In this document: piece by piece, positions 41,283-51,288 of the stretch
How positions within the stretch are numbered: position 1 is the stretch's first letter
Layout: every line of letters begins with the position of its first letter
NCBI RefSeq assembly: GCF_900167575.1
Contig: NZ_FUZP01000003.1
Coordinates: 62,001 to 126,000 of the forward strand
DNA length: 64,000 bases
Origin: Okibacterium fritillariae
GTDB taxonomy: Bacteria > Actinomycetota > Actinomycetes > Actinomycetales > Microbacteriaceae
Reading direction: 5' to 3'
Position numbers and translations under genes: made by a program
The notes under the pieces: model-generated
Seen by the model: the letters and a program-made list of their open reading frames with translations, nothing else
Told to the model about the DNA's origin: nothing
Database searches by the model: none

Positions 41283-42515
41283 GTGACCACGTTCGCGGGC
41301 CAGAATACGACTCTCAACACCGCGCCACTGACGGCGCGCGTGAAGCGGCGCGATGTGCGGGCCTTCTACAAGAGGTTCGTGCAGGACTATCCGATCGCGC
41401 GGGCCCCCATGGCCCGGTTCCGGCGGTTCATCCTCGGCGTCGGCGTGTTCATCACGCCCTTCGGCGTGTTCGGCCTGCTCATCGGCTTCTTCGCCGAGCT
41501 GGCCGACGACGAGCCCGACAAGAACTCCGAGCTCGCCGGCATGTTCGGGTTCGGCATGCTGCTTCTCGTGGCCTTTTGCGTGATCCTGTGGGCGTGGCTG
41601 CGCCTGCGCGCGCGACGGGACACGCCCAAACGGCACTACCGCTTCACATGGTTCGCGTTGGTCAACCGACTCGTCTACGTTCCGGGCCCCTTCGTCACGA
41701 TGCATCTGACACCCTGGGCCGATCACGGGATCTTCCGCGTGGCGCGGGTCTTCCGCTCGACCGGGCCCCGACCCATCGAGATCGCGAACTACGAACTGCT
41801 GACGGGGGCGCAGGGCAGCCGCAACACGCAGTTCGGCGGCTACGCGGCCCTGCGTCTCGCGACGAGCCTTCCTCACATCGTGCTGCAGTCGCGGGGCCGC
41901 GGGTCTCGGCGCTTCTCGTTGGCGACCGTGCCGAGCGGCGCGCAGAAGCTGTCTCTCGAGGGTGATTTCGACGAACACTTCACCCTGTTCTGCCCGCGCG
42001 GCTACGAGCGGGATGCCCTTTACCTGTTCACCCCCGACGTGATGACGCGCCTCATGGACAACGTGCGCGGCTATGACGTCGAGATCATCGACGACTGGCT
42101 GTTCCTCGTGTCCACGCGCGACGTCGTCACGCTCTCCCCCGATCGCTGGGATGCCTTGACCGACGCCGTCGACGCCGTGAGCGCCAAGCTGACCCGCTGG
42201 GAACGCTGGCGCGACGACCGCCTCGGCGGCGAGAGCGGAATCGACCGGGCGCGCGCCCTGTCGACGGCCGGTCTGGCCGGGTCGAGCGCCGAGATCGAGG
42301 TCGACGTAGCTCGCCAGGCATCGCTTGCGGGGGCCGGCATGACGGCCATCCCGGGTGACCCGCGCCGGGCCGATCCGAGGACCGCTCAGCGCGGACAGGT
42401 GAGCAAGAAGGGCCGGCGCCTGCGCATGGGGTTCGGCATCGGGTCGCTGATCTGGATCGTGCCGACCGTGCTCGTCGTCGGGGCGCTCATCCTGGCTCAG
42501 GTGCTTCCGAACTGA
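41283..42515 (+). CDS. membrane protein of unknown function (DUF3137-like look)
   Basis: A 410-residue protein: two membrane helices near residues 48-70 and 84-108, a large soluble middle with FTLFCPRGYERDALYLFTPD and DVEIIDDWLFLVS, a low-complexity segment, and a final membrane helix (about 385-405). The middle recalls the DUF3137 type but I am not sure. GTG 41283 follows a GGGGG stretch. No partner genes are evident. Confidence 0.7.
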   Translation: MTTFAGQNTTLNTAPLTARVKRRDVRAFYKRFVQDYPIARAPMARFRRFILGVGVFITPFGVFGLLIGFFAELADDEPDKNSELAGMFGFGMLLLVAFCVILWAWLRLRARRDTPKRHYRFTWFALVNRLVYVPGPFVTMHLTPWADHGIFRVARVFRSTGPRPIEIANYELLTGAQGSRNTQFGGYAALRLATSLPHIVLQSRGRGSRRFSLATVPSGAQKLSLEGDFDEHFTLFCPRGYERDALYLFTPDVMTRLMDNVRGYDVEIIDDWLFLVSTRDVVTLSPDRWDALTDAVDAVSAKLTRWERWRDDRLGGESGIDRARALSTAGLAGSSAEIEVDVARQASLAGAGMTAIPGDPRRADPRTAQRGQVSKKGRRLRMGFGIGSLIWIVPTVLVVGALILAQVLPN

Positions 42516-42594
42516 TCCCGGCTGGCGGTGTGGGCAGCGGGTGGACTGCCCACGCCCCTCGTCAAGCCGCTTTTGCGTGACTAAAGTTGCTTTC

Positions 42595-42999
42595 ATGGCG
42601 CACATACGGATTCGTGAGGCATCCCAGTTTCTCGGCGTGAGCGACGACACGGTGCGCCGTTGGGTCGAGAGCGGCGCCCTCGAGAGTGAGAAGGATGCGT
42701 CGGGACGCACCGTCGTCGACGGCCTCTCCCTGGCGCGGCTGGCCCGCGAGAACGCCGTGCTGCCCGCCGACCCCTCCGAAATCGGGCGGTCGGCCCGCAA
42801 CCGTTTCGTCGGCATCGTCACCGACATCGTCATGGACACGGTCATGGCGCAGGTCGAGATCCAGGCCGGCCCGCACCGCGTGGTCTCGCTCATGAGCAGC
42901 GAGGCCGTGCGCGAACTGGGCCTCGAGCTCGGCTCGGTGGCCATCGCGATCGTCAAGGCCACGAACGTGATCGTCGAGACGCCGGGGCGCGCCTCGTGA
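42595..42999 (+). CDS. HTH-TOBE molybdate-responsive protein
   Basis: A 134-residue protein: residues 1-50 are a MerR/excisionase-type helix-turn-helix (IREASQFLGVSDDTVRRWVE) and residues 65-132 a TOBE/Mop domain (SARNRFVGIVTDIVMDTVMA, SLMSSEAVRELGLELG, AIVKATNVIVE). TOBE/Mop domains bind molybdate or tungstate. It differs from classical ModE, which has a LysR-type HTH. It likely senses molybdate and controls this operon. ATG 42595 follows TAAAGT by 7 nt, suggesting a leaderless mRNA. Its stop overlaps modA. Confidence 0.85.
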   Translation: MAHIRIREASQFLGVSDDTVRRWVESGALESEKDASGRTVVDGLSLARLARENAVLPADPSEIGRSARNRFVGIVTDIVMDTVMAQVEIQAGPHRVVSLMSSEAVRELGLELGSVAIAIVKATNVIVETPGRAS

Positions 43000-43910
43000 G
43001 CCGGACCCATCGCGGGCGGATGTTGGTGCGCCAGCTTCGCGAGGCCTGGTCGCTCCCCACCGAGGCGACGCGCGCGGGCGAGGCGTCGCCCGCAGCCGAG
43101 CGGGGCAGGCTGCGTGGAATCGCTCTCGCACTCGGTCTCGCCGTCACACTCGTGGCCGGGGTAAGCGCCTGTTCATCCCCGTCCGCTGGTGGGAGCGCAC
43201 CGGCTACCGGCGGATCCGACGGTTCTCGCGCCATCACCGGCGAGATCACGGTCTTCGCCGCGGCATCCCTGAAGGGCACCTTCACCGAGCTCGCCGCCGA
43301 CTTCGAGGCGGCGCATCCGGGAACGACGGTCACGCTGAACTTCGCGGGGTCGTCCGACCTCGTCACGCAGATCGTCGAGGGCGCGCCCGCCGACGTGTTC
43401 GCGTCGGCCGACACGAAGAACATGGCGAAGCTCGCCGACAGCGACCTACTCGATGGGTCGAGCACCGACTTCGCGACAAACACCCTCGAGATCGCCGTGC
43501 CGCCCTCGAACCCGGCCAAGATCGCATCCCTCGACGACCTGGCTCGTGCCGGCGTGAAGACCGTTATCTGTGCGCCGCAGGTGCCGTGCGGGTCGGCGAC
43601 GGCGGCCGTCGAAAAGGCGTCGGGCGTCGACATCCAGCCCGTCAGCGAAGAATCCTCGGTGACGGATGTGCTGGGCAAGGTGACGTCGGGAGAGGCCGAC
43701 GCCGGTCTCGTCTATGTGACCGATGTGCGGGCGGCGGGCGACGCCGTGGTGGGCATCCCGTTCAGTGAGTCCGCCGAAGCCGTCAACACCTACCCGATCG
43801 CCACGTTGCGCGGCACGGCACAATCGGATGTCGCGCGCGCGTTCGTGGCCTACGTCGCGAGCCCGGCCGGTCAGAAGGTGCTGGCGGCCGCCGGTTTCGG
43901 CGCACCGTGA
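42996..43910 (+). CDS. modA: molybdate-binding lipoprotein ModA
   Basis: A 304-residue binding protein: a long N-terminal stretch, then signal helix (about 42-58) and lipobox SAC, then the ModA fold with [45 protein letters not shown] and [17 protein letters not shown]. It captures molybdate (or tungstate) outside the cell. GTG 42996 overlaps the preceding stop; an internal start nearer the signal helix is possible because the first 40 residues are atypical. Confidence 0.92.
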   Translation: MSRTHRGRMLVRQLREAWSLPTEATRAGEASPAAERGRLRGIALALGLAVTLVAGVSACSSPSAGGSAPATGGSDGSRAITGEITVFAAASLKGTFTELAADFEAAHPGTTVTLNFAGSSDLVTQIVEGAPADVFASADTKNMAKLADSDLLDGSSTDFATNTLEIAVPPSNPAKIASLDDLARAGVKTVICAPQVPCGSATAAVEKASGVDIQPVSEESSVTDVLGKVTSGEADAGLVYVTDVRAAGDAVVGIPFSESAEAVNTYPIATLRGTAQSDVARAFVAYVASPAGQKVLAAAGFGAP

Positions 43911-46102
43911 ACCCACCCGCGAGAACAGCGACCCAAGACACCATGAGCGGCCCTCGAGACCGGCGTGCCGCGGGCGCGAACGTGGGCGGTGGGGCGCCGG
44001 TGCACGGCGTCGGCGTTCCGCGATGGCTCCTCGTCGTGGCGGCCGTGGGCGGATTGTTCGTGGTGGTGCCGCTGGTCGCGATGATCGCGCGCGTGAACGG
44101 GGGCGAATTCATCCCGCTCGTCACGTCGGAATCGTCGCTGCAGGCTCTCGGGCTGAGCCTGCGCACCTCGCTCACCGCCACGGCGCTGTGTCTCGTCTTC
44201 GGTGTGCCCCTGGCCATCGTGCTCGCGCGCACCCGCTTTCCGGGACAGCGCGTCGTGCGGGCGCTCGTGCTGCTGCCGCTCGTGCTGCCGCCCGTCGTCG
44301 CGGGCATCGCCCTGCTCTACACGTTCGGACGGCGCGGGCTCATCGGCCAACTGCTCAGCTCGTGGGGCATCGACATCGCGTTCTCCACAACCGCCGTCGT
44401 GCTCGCTCAGACGTTCGTCGCTCTGCCCTTCCTGGTGCTGAGCCTCGAGGGCGCCCTGCGCACCTTCGGTGGGCGTTACGAGACGGTCGCCGCCACCCTC
44501 GGGGCCGGGCCGACGACCACGTTCCTGCGCGTCACGCTGCCGCTCCTGTTGCCCGCCGTCGTGTCGGGGGCCGTGCTGTCGTTCGCCCGCGCGCTCGGCG
44601 AATTCGGTGCCACCCTCACCTTCGCGGGCAGCCTTGCGGGCGCCACCCGCACGCTCCCGCTCGAGATCTACCTGCAGCGCGAGACCGACCCGGATGCCGC
44701 GGTCGCCCTCTCCCTCGTGCTCGTCCTGGTCGCGGTGCTCATCGTCGTCGCCTCGCAGTGGCTGGCGGGGCTGCAGCCGGGCGCGCGCCGAGCCAAGCTG
44801 GCCGGCCGCCCCAAGGACGACCCGGAGTCGAACGACGGCCGAGCCGCGGGAGGCGACTCACCCAGTCTTCGAGGTCGCCGTCACACGACCGCTGGCCGAG
44901 CCGATGCGATTGGCGTCGGCGTGCCGTCCGATGAGGACGCGGACGCGGTGCCTCAGCCACGCCGAGCGGACGTTGGGATCGATACTGCTTTCCGGCACGA
45001 TGCACGCGATGTCGAGGTTTCCTTCGAGGTAAGGGCGGGCGAGACGGTGGCAGTGCTCGGGCCGAACGGGTCGGGCAAGTCGACCGCGCTGGGCGTGATC
45101 GTCGGTGTTCTCGCGCCGGACGCCGGCTCGCGCATCCACAGCTCGCGCGCGCTCGTCGACCACGGGGTGAACGTGCCGCCGCATCGCCGCGGTGTGGCCC
45201 TGCTGGCGCAAGATGCCCTGCTGTTCCCGCACCTGTCCGCGCTCGAGAACGTGGCATTCGGCCCGCGCAGTGCGGGGGCGTCACGGCACGTCGCGCGCGA
45301 GACGGCACTGCGGTGGCTCGAGCGGGTGGATGCCGCATCCCTCGCCGCTCGCATGCCCGCGACTCTCAGCGGCGGGCAGGCTCAGCGCGTTGCGATCGCC
45401 CGGGCCCTCGCCACCGACCCCGATGTGCTGCTGCTCGACGAACCGATGTCGGCGCTCGACGTGCGGGTCGCCTCTGACCTGCGCCGCCTGCTGCGCACCG
45501 TGCTCGCCGACCGCACGACCATCCTTGTGACGCATGATGTGGTCGACGCGCTCACACTCGCCGACCGCGCGCTCGTCATGAACCGCGGTCGCGTCGTCGA
45601 GCAGGGCTCACCCCGCGACCTCATCGAACGCCCGCGCACGCCGTTCATGGCTCAGCTCGCCGGGCTCAACTTCTTCGAGGGCGAGCGCCGCGGCGATGTC
45701 CTGCACACCGACGACGGGCTCCGCATCCCGCTGCCCCCGTGTGAACGCGCCGAGCCGGCTGTTGTGCCGGACTCGCATCGCGAAACTTCCGATGCAACGG
45801 AGCCGGCGGCGGCGCGCTGGGTCGCCGTCATCCCGCCCGCCTCGGTCGGCCTCGACCGCCGCGGCGAGATCGTCGACACCATCCTCGACGTCGAACCGCA
45901 CGGAGACACGGTGCGAGTGCGGACGGCGCTGGTGTTCGCCGACGTACCACTGCGATTGTGGGCATCCCTCGACGTTGACGCCGGAGATCGCGTCACCTTC
46001 TCCCTGCCGACACATCACCTGGTCGCCTTCTCCGCGCCGCGCACACGCACCGACGCACCCACCACGGACGGCACCGGCCCCACCACCCCGGGCGTTTTCT
46101 GA
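43907..46102 (+). CDS. modBC: fused molybdate ABC permease-ATPase (ModB-ModC)
   Basis: A 731-residue single chain. Residues about 38-290 are the ModB permease (five to six helices, EAA-like loop [20 protein letters not shown], then [18 protein letters not shown]). A polar linker of about 75 residues follows. Residues about 365-590 are the ModC ATPase (Walker [10 protein letters not shown] about 385, signature [15 protein letters not shown] about 487, Walker [12 protein letters not shown] about 507, switch His in VTHD), and then a TOBE-like end. In most bacteria these are two proteins. The start overlaps the modA stop (GTGA). Confidence 0.92.
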   Translation: MNPPARTATQDTMSGPRDRRAAGANVGGGAPVHGVGVPRWLLVVAAVGGLFVVVPLVAMIARVNGGEFIPLVTSESSLQALGLSLRTSLTATALCLVFGVPLAIVLARTRFPGQRVVRALVLLPLVLPPVVAGIALLYTFGRRGLIGQLLSSWGIDIAFSTTAVVLAQTFVALPFLVLSLEGALRTFGGRYETVAATLGAGPTTTFLRVTLPLLLPAVVSGAVLSFARALGEFGATLTFAGSLAGATRTLPLEIYLQRETDPDAAVALSLVLVLVAVLIVVASQWLAGLQPGARRAKLAGRPKDDPESNDGRAAGGDSPSLRGRRHTTAGRADAIGVGVPSDEDADAVPQPRRADVGIDTAFRHDARDVEVSFEVRAGETVAVLGPNGSGKSTALGVIVGVLAPDAGSRIHSSRALVDHGVNVPPHRRGVALLAQDALLFPHLSALENVAFGPRSAGASRHVARETALRWLERVDAASLAARMPATLSGGQAQRVAIARALATDPDVLLLDEPMSALDVRVASDLRRLLRTVLADRTTILVTHDVVDALTLADRALVMNRGRVVEQGSPRDLIERPRTPFMAQLAGLNFFEGERRGDVLHTDDGLRIPLPPCERAEPAVVPDSHRETSDATEPAAARWVAVIPPASVGLDRRGEIVDTILDVEPHGDTVRVRTALVFADVPLRLWASLDVDAGDRVTFSLPTHHLVAFSAPRTRTDAPTTDGTGPTTPGVF

Positions 46103-46217
46103 GAAAAGCTCAATAGGCTGCGTCCATGACACGCACCGTCGAACCATCGACCGACTGCCATAGACCCAGCGCCCGGGTGACCCCGAGCGCACACCGCACC
46201 TCGCAGGGGGTGGCCCG

Positions 46218-47531
46218 ATGAACGGCGATCTCCTGCTCAACATCGTCCTCGTCGTCGTGTTCGTGCTCATCGGCGGCGTGTTCGCGGCCACCGAAATGGC
46301 CCTCGTCACGTTGCGCGAGAGCCAGGTCAACGCCATCGCCCAGCGCGGCAAACGCGGCGAAAAGGTGGCGAGCCTGGCCCGCAACCCGAACCGCTTCCTC
46401 TCGGCCGTGCAGATCGGCGTCACGGTGGCCGGCTTCGCCTCGGCGGCCTATGGAGCGTCGTCGATCGCGCCATCCGTCGTGCCGCTTTTCGTGGCCTGGG
46501 GGCTCAGCGAACAGCTGGCCGGCACCATCGCGACCATCACGTTGACGCTCATCATCGCCTATCTCTCGCTCGTGCTCGGCGAGCTCGCGCCCAAGCGGCT
46601 CGCGATCCAGCGCAACGCACAGTTCGCCTACGCCGTCGCGCCCGTGCTGAACGGTTTCGCGCACCTCATGCGGCCCGTGATCTGGCTGCTGTCGCTGTCG
46701 ACCAACGCCGTCGTGCGGCTGCTGGGCGGCGACCCCAACAAGTCGAGCGACGAACTCTCGGATGAGGAGCTGCGCGACATCGTGTCGAGCCACGAGGGCC
46801 TGCCCGACGACGAGCGCCGCATCCTCGACGACGTGCTCTCGCTGCGCGACCGCCAGATCAGCGAGGTCATGCGCCCGCGGCCCGAGGTCGTGGCGCTCGA
46901 CGGCGCCGGAACCATCGCCGAGGCCGTCGACCGCGTGCAGGGGCTGCCGTTCTCGCGCTACCCCGTGGTCGACCAGTCGATCGACGACATCACGGGCTTC
47001 GTGCACGTGCGCGACCTCTATGACGCCGCGGCCACCGACAGCTCGCGACCGCTCGGCGACGTGAGCCGCGACATCCCCTATCTGCCGTCGACCGCGCGCG
47101 TGCTGCCGACACTCACCGGCATGCGGGCGCAGAACCAGCAGATCGCCGTGGTCGTCGACGAATACGGCGGCACCGACGGCATCGTCACGCTCGAAGACCT
47201 GGTCGAAGAGGTCGTCGGCGAGATCTTCGACGAATACGACACGGATGCCGCACCCCGCGAACTCGCGGACGAGGGCGGTGTCGTCGACGGCCGCCTCAAC
47301 ATCCAGGACTTCGAGGAGGCGGCGGGAGTCAGCATCCCTCGAGGCACGTGGGACACCATCGCCGGGTACGTGGTGCACCGACTCGGGCGACTCGCGACCG
47401 TCGGCGACGTCATCGAGTTAGAGGATGCCTCACTGAAGGTGACGGCCATGGACCGGCGCCGCATCGCCGAGATCCTCGTGACGAAGCGACCCGCGGGCGA
47501 CCCCGCGCTCGAAGACGGGGCACCGGGGTAG
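46218..47531 (+). CDS. CNNM/CorC-type membrane protein (hemolysin family)
   Basis: A 437-residue protein with an N-terminal DUF21 membrane domain of four helices (FAATEMALVTLRESQVNAIA, QIGVTVAGFASAAYG, SLVLGELAPKRLAIQ). A CBS pair (about 205-330, VMRPRPEVVALDG and VVVDEYGGTDGIVTLEDLVE) and a C-terminal CorC_HlyC domain follow. These proteins are linked to Mg/Co efflux or metal homeostasis; the hemolysin name is historical. AGGGGG lies before ATG. Confidence 0.93.
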   Translation: MNGDLLLNIVLVVVFVLIGGVFAATEMALVTLRESQVNAIAQRGKRGEKVASLARNPNRFLSAVQIGVTVAGFASAAYGASSIAPSVVPLFVAWGLSEQLAGTIATITLTLIIAYLSLVLGELAPKRLAIQRNAQFAYAVAPVLNGFAHLMRPVIWLLSLSTNAVVRLLGGDPNKSSDELSDEELRDIVSSHEGLPDDERRILDDVLSLRDRQISEVMRPRPEVVALDGAGTIAEAVDRVQGLPFSRYPVVDQSIDDITGFVHVRDLYDAAATDSSRPLGDVSRDIPYLPSTARVLPTLTGMRAQNQQIAVVVDEYGGTDGIVTLEDLVEEVVGEIFDEYDTDAAPRELADEGGVVDGRLNIQDFEEAAGVSIPRGTWDTIAGYVVHRLGRLATVGDVIELEDASLKVTAMDRRRIAEILVTKRPAGDPALEDGAPG

Positions 47532-47540
47532 GCTCGCCGC

Positions 47541-48302
47541 GTGGAAAACAGCGAACAGACGACGCTCGAAGCTCTCCTCGCCCGCGCGGCCGACACCGGG
47601 CAAGGCATCCCCGACTTCCTGGCGGCGCTGCTCGACAGCACCGTGCTCGTGCCGGGGTGGGCCGAACCGGCCGCTGACGGCGAGGGGCAGCTGGCCACAT
47701 TCGCGCCGCTCACCTCGGGCGACGGCAGCTCGGTGCAACCGTTCTACACGTCGGAGGCGCGGCTCGCCGAGACGCAGGCCGCCATCCCGGGTTACGAGAC
47801 GCGCTACCTCGCGCTGTCCTGCCGCGCGTTCTGGGACATGACTCGGGGCGCGCGCCTCGTGCTGAACCCGCATTCGCCGCAGGGCAAGGAGTTCCTGCCG
47901 GGCGAGATCGCTCAGCTGCTCGACGGCGTCGCCCCCATGACCCCGAACGTGCTCACGAAAGACACCGAGGTTCTGGTCGGCGCCCCCGCGCAGATTCCGG
48001 ATGGCATGGAGCAGACCCTTGCCGAGCTGTTCGCGCGGCATCCCCAGGTCGAGCGCGCGTTCCTCGGCTGGAAGGTCACGCCCGAGAACAACGACCAGGC
48101 CTACCTGCTCGTGCTCGTCGGGTCACGCGACACCCGCGATGCCGTGAGCGAAGATCTCGGGAGCGCCCTCGTCTACTACTCCCAGGTGCACCCCGTGGAT
48201 GTCGCATTCGCCGGCCCGCGCGAAAAACACCTGCTCACGAGCCTGCAGCCCTTCTACACGCGCCCGGCGTCCCGACGCTCCCTCTTCGGCCGCCGCGGCT
48301 GA
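47541..48302 (+). CDS. SseB-family protein
   Basis: A 253-residue cytosolic protein with an N-terminal SseB domain (STVLVPGWAE, FYTSEARLAETQAA, GARLVLNPHSPQGKEFLPGE) and the C-terminal SseB domain (APAQIPDGMEQTLAELFARH, AYLLVLVG). SseB is linked to serine sensitivity, but its biochemical action is unknown. GTG 47541 is 9 bp past the CorC-type stop; TAGGCT 6 nt before the start suggests its own leaderless promoter. Confidence 0.82.
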   Translation: MENSEQTTLEALLARAADTGQGIPDFLAALLDSTVLVPGWAEPAADGEGQLATFAPLTSGDGSSVQPFYTSEARLAETQAAIPGYETRYLALSCRAFWDMTRGARLVLNPHSPQGKEFLPGEIAQLLDGVAPMTPNVLTKDTEVLVGAPAQIPDGMEQTLAELFARHPQVERAFLGWKVTPENNDQAYLLVLVGSRDTRDAVSEDLGSALVYYSQVHPVDVAFAGPREKHLLTSLQPFYTRPASRRSLFGRRG

Positions 48303-48331
48303 GCCGTTCGCCCCTGTCTGGCGCTGACGAG

Positions 48332-49120
48332 TCAGCGCACCCAGCGGTAGGGGGTCGTGGTCGAGACCTTGACGAGGCCTGAGCGCTCGAGGATGGGGCG
48401 CGAGTACTCGGTCGAGTCGCTGTGGACGAGCTTTTTTCCGAGGGCCAGCGCGGCGCGGGCGCGGGCGGCCGTGAGCGCGCGATAGATGCCGCGGCCGCGG
48501 TAGGCCTCGAGGGTGGCGCCACCCCAGATACCGACGAAGTCCGTGCCGGGCACCGGTTCGAGGCGGCCGCCCGACACCATGCGGCCGTCGGTCTCGGCCA
48601 CCCAGAGCTGCATGCCGTCGTTGCGGGCGAGGCGGGCGAGCAGCGCATCGGCGATGCCGGGGTCGACGTCTTCGCCGAACGCCTCGTCGATCATGGCGCT
48701 CATCGCGCGGACATCCGCCTCGTCGGTGACGACGCGCAGCGTCACACCCGGGGGCGTCGGGATGTCCTCGGCCAGGGCTTCGAGCGGGCCGATCATGATC
48801 GATTCCACCTCGTCGGGTTCGAAACCGTTCGACCGCAGGGCCTCGTCGAGGCCGGGTGCGCGATCGTGACCGCGGGTCTTCCACTCGACGCGCGTGATCT
48901 CGGGCTGCACGACGTAGTGCGCGAGCGCGTCTTCCACGAGCGCGGCGATGGCCCCGGCATCCGCATCGCCGAGGTCTTGGTAGGTGACGAAACCTCGGCC
49001 ACCGGCGAAGGTGACGAGCCGGAGCGGGCCGAGGCGTGCGACGCTCACCGCACTCGGGGTCTCGGCATCCGTTCGGAGCTGTTCGTCATAGGCCTGGAGG
49101 TAACGCTCAATATCAGTCAT
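48332..49120 (-). CDS. GNAT-family N-acetyltransferase
   Basis: A 262-residue protein whose C-terminal half is a GNAT domain (MQLWVAETDGRMVSGGRLEP, then the acetyl-CoA loop LEAYRGRGIYRALTAARARA). The N-terminal 120 residues are a second, degenerate GNAT-like unit. The acceptor is unknown. Codon use fits the neighbourhood; start ATG 49120. Confidence 0.85.
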   Translation of the reverse strand: MTDIERYLQAYDEQLRTDAETPSAVSVARLGPLRLVTFAGGRGFVTYQDLGDADAGAIAALVEDALAHYVVQPEITRVEWKTRGHDRAPGLDEALRSNGFEPDEVESIMIGPLEALAEDIPTPPGVTLRVVTDEADVRAMSAMIDEAFGEDVDPGIADALLARLARNDGMQLWVAETDGRMVSGGRLEPVPGTDFVGIWGGATLEAYRGRGIYRALTAARARAALALGKKLVHSDSTEYSRPILERSGLVKVSTTTPYRWVR

Positions 49121-49234
49121 CGGGGTTCATCGTCGCAGGCGGGCGACGCGGGCACAATGCCGGCGGGCACACGATAACCGCGCGTCCGGCGGCTGGCAAT
49201 GCCCTGTTGCGGGGTCGAAGCGGCGGTTTGACTG

Positions 49235-49278
49235 GTGTCTCGACGGAAATACGACACGAGACACGAGACACGACACGC
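49235..49278. repeat. inverted and tandem short repeat before the alcohol dehydrogenase gene
   Basis: GTGTCTCG (49235-49242) is complemented by CGAGACAC at 49257-49264 and again at 49264-49271, followed by CGACACG. The repeat lies 24 bp before the dehydrogenase start and may be an operator or mRNA hairpin. Confidence 0.45.
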
Positions 49279-49301
49279 GCAGCGGGAAACGAGGGTTCAT
49301 C

Positions 49302-50504
49302 ATGAAGGCAGTTGTCTGGCACGGTATCGGCGACATCCGACTCGACGAGGTGGCGCAGCCCACCATTCAGGACCCGCACGACGCGATCATCCACATCACG
49401 CGCAGCGCCATCTGCGGCACCGATCTGCACTTCGTGCGCGGCACCATGGCGCCCATGCGTGAGGGCACGATCCTCGGCCACGAGGCCGTCGGCGTGGTCG
49501 TCGAGGTGGGCGACGCCGTGCGCGGTTTCAGCCCCGGCGACCGCGTCGTCGTGAATTCGACCATGTCGTGTGGCGCCTGCCGCTACTGCCGCATGGGCAA
49601 GACCAGTCAGTGCGATGTGGCCAACCCGAACGGCCCGCAGGCCGGCACGAGCTTCTTCGGCGGCCCCGAGACGACCGGCCCCATCGACGGCCTGCAGGCA
49701 GAGTACGCGCGCATCCCGTGGGCGCAGAACAGCATGCACCCGCTGCCCGACAACGTCTCCGACGAGCAGGCGATCCTGCTCTCCGACATCTTCCCGACCG
49801 GATGGTTCGGCGCCGAGCTCGCGGGCGTGACCCGTGGCGACGTGGTGGTCGTCTTCGGTGCCGGTATCGTCGGGCAGTTCGCCGCGGCATCCGCCTTCAA
49901 GCAGGGCGCCGGACGGGTCATCATCGTCGACGGTGAGGAGTCCCGCTTGGCCGCTGCCCTGGCCCAGAACTGCGAGATCGTCGATTACAACCGCGAAGAC
50001 CCCGTGCAGACCATCATGGATCTGACGAACGGCATCGGCGCCGACTGCGTGATCGATGCCGTGGGTGTGGATGCCGAGCGCCCGAAGCGCGGTCCGGCCG
50101 CGGTATCCGACGAGGACGCCGCGAAATTCGACGCCGAGGTCGCGCAGATCGCGCCGGATGCCGACCCCGACGCCACCCAGTGGAAGCCGGGCGACGGCCC
50201 CTCTCAGGCGGCGCGCTGGGCAGTCGAGGTGGTGGCGAAGTACGGCCGCATCGGCATCATCGGCGTGTATTCGCCGACGGTCGAGCAGTACCCCATCGGC
50301 GAAGCCATGAACAAGAACCTCACGATTCGAGCGGGCAACTGCGACCACCATTCGGTGACGCCTCCCCTCATCGACCTCGTCGCGTCTGGCCAGTTCGACC
50401 CGACCGCGCTGATCACCGAGCACGAGCACATCGGCGACGCGATTGCCGCCTACGAGGCATTCGACCGTCGCGAACCCGGATGGATCAAGGTGGAACTCGT
50501 CTGA
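49302..50504 (+). CDS. zinc-dependent alcohol dehydrogenase (MDR family)
   Basis: A 400-residue medium-chain dehydrogenase with catalytic zinc ligands in SAICGTDLHFVRG and GHEAVG, structural zinc cysteines in CGACRYCRMGKTSQC, and a Rossmann motif VVVFGAGIVGQFAA. The long C-terminal insert (ERPKRGPAAVSDEDAAKFD) and overall length resemble glutathione-independent formaldehyde dehydrogenase-like enzymes. Substrate not certain. The next gene begins 14 bp downstream. Confidence 0.9.
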   Translation: MKAVVWHGIGDIRLDEVAQPTIQDPHDAIIHITRSAICGTDLHFVRGTMAPMREGTILGHEAVGVVVEVGDAVRGFSPGDRVVVNSTMSCGACRYCRMGKTSQCDVANPNGPQAGTSFFGGPETTGPIDGLQAEYARIPWAQNSMHPLPDNVSDEQAILLSDIFPTGWFGAELAGVTRGDVVVVFGAGIVGQFAAASAFKQGAGRVIIVDGEESRLAAALAQNCEIVDYNREDPVQTIMDLTNGIGADCVIDAVGVDAERPKRGPAAVSDEDAAKFDAEVAQIAPDADPDATQWKPGDGPSQAARWAVEVVAKYGRIGIIGVYSPTVEQYPIGEAMNKNLTIRAGNCDHHSVTPPLIDLVASGQFDPTALITEHEHIGDAIAAYEAFDRREPGWIKVELV

Positions 50505-50517
50505 GGGCGGGCGGGCC

Positions 50518-50910
50518 ATGTCCCCCGGTGACGAAACCGCCTCCGCGCAATCCGGCGTGCCCAAATCCGGCGCGCCCGATAGCGAGGCGACCGACGACGA
50601 GCGCTGGCTCGTCGTCAACGGGCGGCGCTGGCGGCGCACCGATCCGAGCCTGCCCGAGGACGTCGTCGCCGCGCTGAAATCACATCTGGGCCGCGGGCGG
50701 TCGGGTGTGCGCACGGCGAAGAAGGATGCCGACGACGACGCGGTTGCGGCGGCACGCAAGCGTGTCGGGCTCGCCAAGCACGGCCTCGGCGAGCGCGGGC
50801 CGTATTGGTGGGACGATACCCCCGCCGACAGGTTGGCCCGAGCACGCGAGGCCCTGGCCGCACTGGATGCGCTCGACGAGCCGCCGCCCACATCGCGCAC
50901 CAGTTCTTGA
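50518..50910 (+). CDS. conserved small hydrophilic protein (so-called biopolymer transporter Tol)
   Basis: A 130-residue soluble protein with the conserved ERWLVVNGRRWRRTDPSLPE block and a later KHGLGERGPYWWDDTP block. Homologues in actinobacteria are labelled biopolymer transporter Tol, without support in the sequence (no membrane segment). ATG 50518 is 14 bp past the dehydrogenase stop. Function unknown. Confidence 0.75.
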   Translation: MSPGDETASAQSGVPKSGAPDSEATDDERWLVVNGRRWRRTDPSLPEDVVAALKSHLGRGRSGVRTAKKDADDDAVAAARKRVGLAKHGLGERGPYWWDDTPADRLARAREALAALDALDEPPPTSRTSS

Positions 50911-51027
50911 CCTTCCCAGCCCGCATCCTCACGCTCAGGACACAGCCACGCGGGTGACGAAACGGTCGGCCAGGTTTCCGGCAGGCCTTGTTAGAGTCGA
51001 GACTCAGGATCGACGAGGGTGGGAAAC

Positions 51028-51273
51028 ATGACTACCGACGAGGATGCTCTCGGGCTGCTGCTGGCCGAGAACGAGGAGGACGTCGACGACAATACGTCGA
51101 CCGAAGCCGTGCGCGCCGGGACATCCGCCGTGGTTCTGCTCGTCGTCGCCACAGCCGCGGTGAGCATCACGATTTCGGCGGCCGCCTGGATCGCGATCTT
51201 CTCCGCACCCTTCTGGATGCCGCTGTTCGGCTGGTGGGTGCAGGGCTCGCCCATGGAATACGGCCAGCCCTGA
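51028..51273 (+). CDS. small single-helix membrane protein
   Basis: An 81-residue protein: acidic N-terminus (DEDALGLLLAENEEDVDD), one long hydrophobic stretch (about 33-62) and an aromatic C-terminus FWMPLFGWWVQGSP. Not recognised. ATG 51028 with GAGGGTGGGA upstream; GTG 51019 would add three residues. Confidence 0.6.
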   Translation: MTTDEDALGLLLAENEEDVDDNTSTEAVRAGTSAVVLLVVATAAVSITISAAAWIAIFSAPFWMPLFGWWVQGSPMEYGQP

Positions 51274-51288
51274 CACGTTGGGTTGGGC

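Noticed and set aside
44800-45020. Possible frameshift joining separate modB and modC genes
   Set aside because: The frame stays open without stop through the linker, the ModC start region [15 protein letters not shown] is complete, and the other frames give poorer sequence; a natural fusion is more likely, though resequencing would settle it.
50518-50910. Biopolymer transporter Tol function
   Set aside because: The protein is short, hydrophilic and lacks any membrane or TolB propeller feature; kept only as a conserved unknown.
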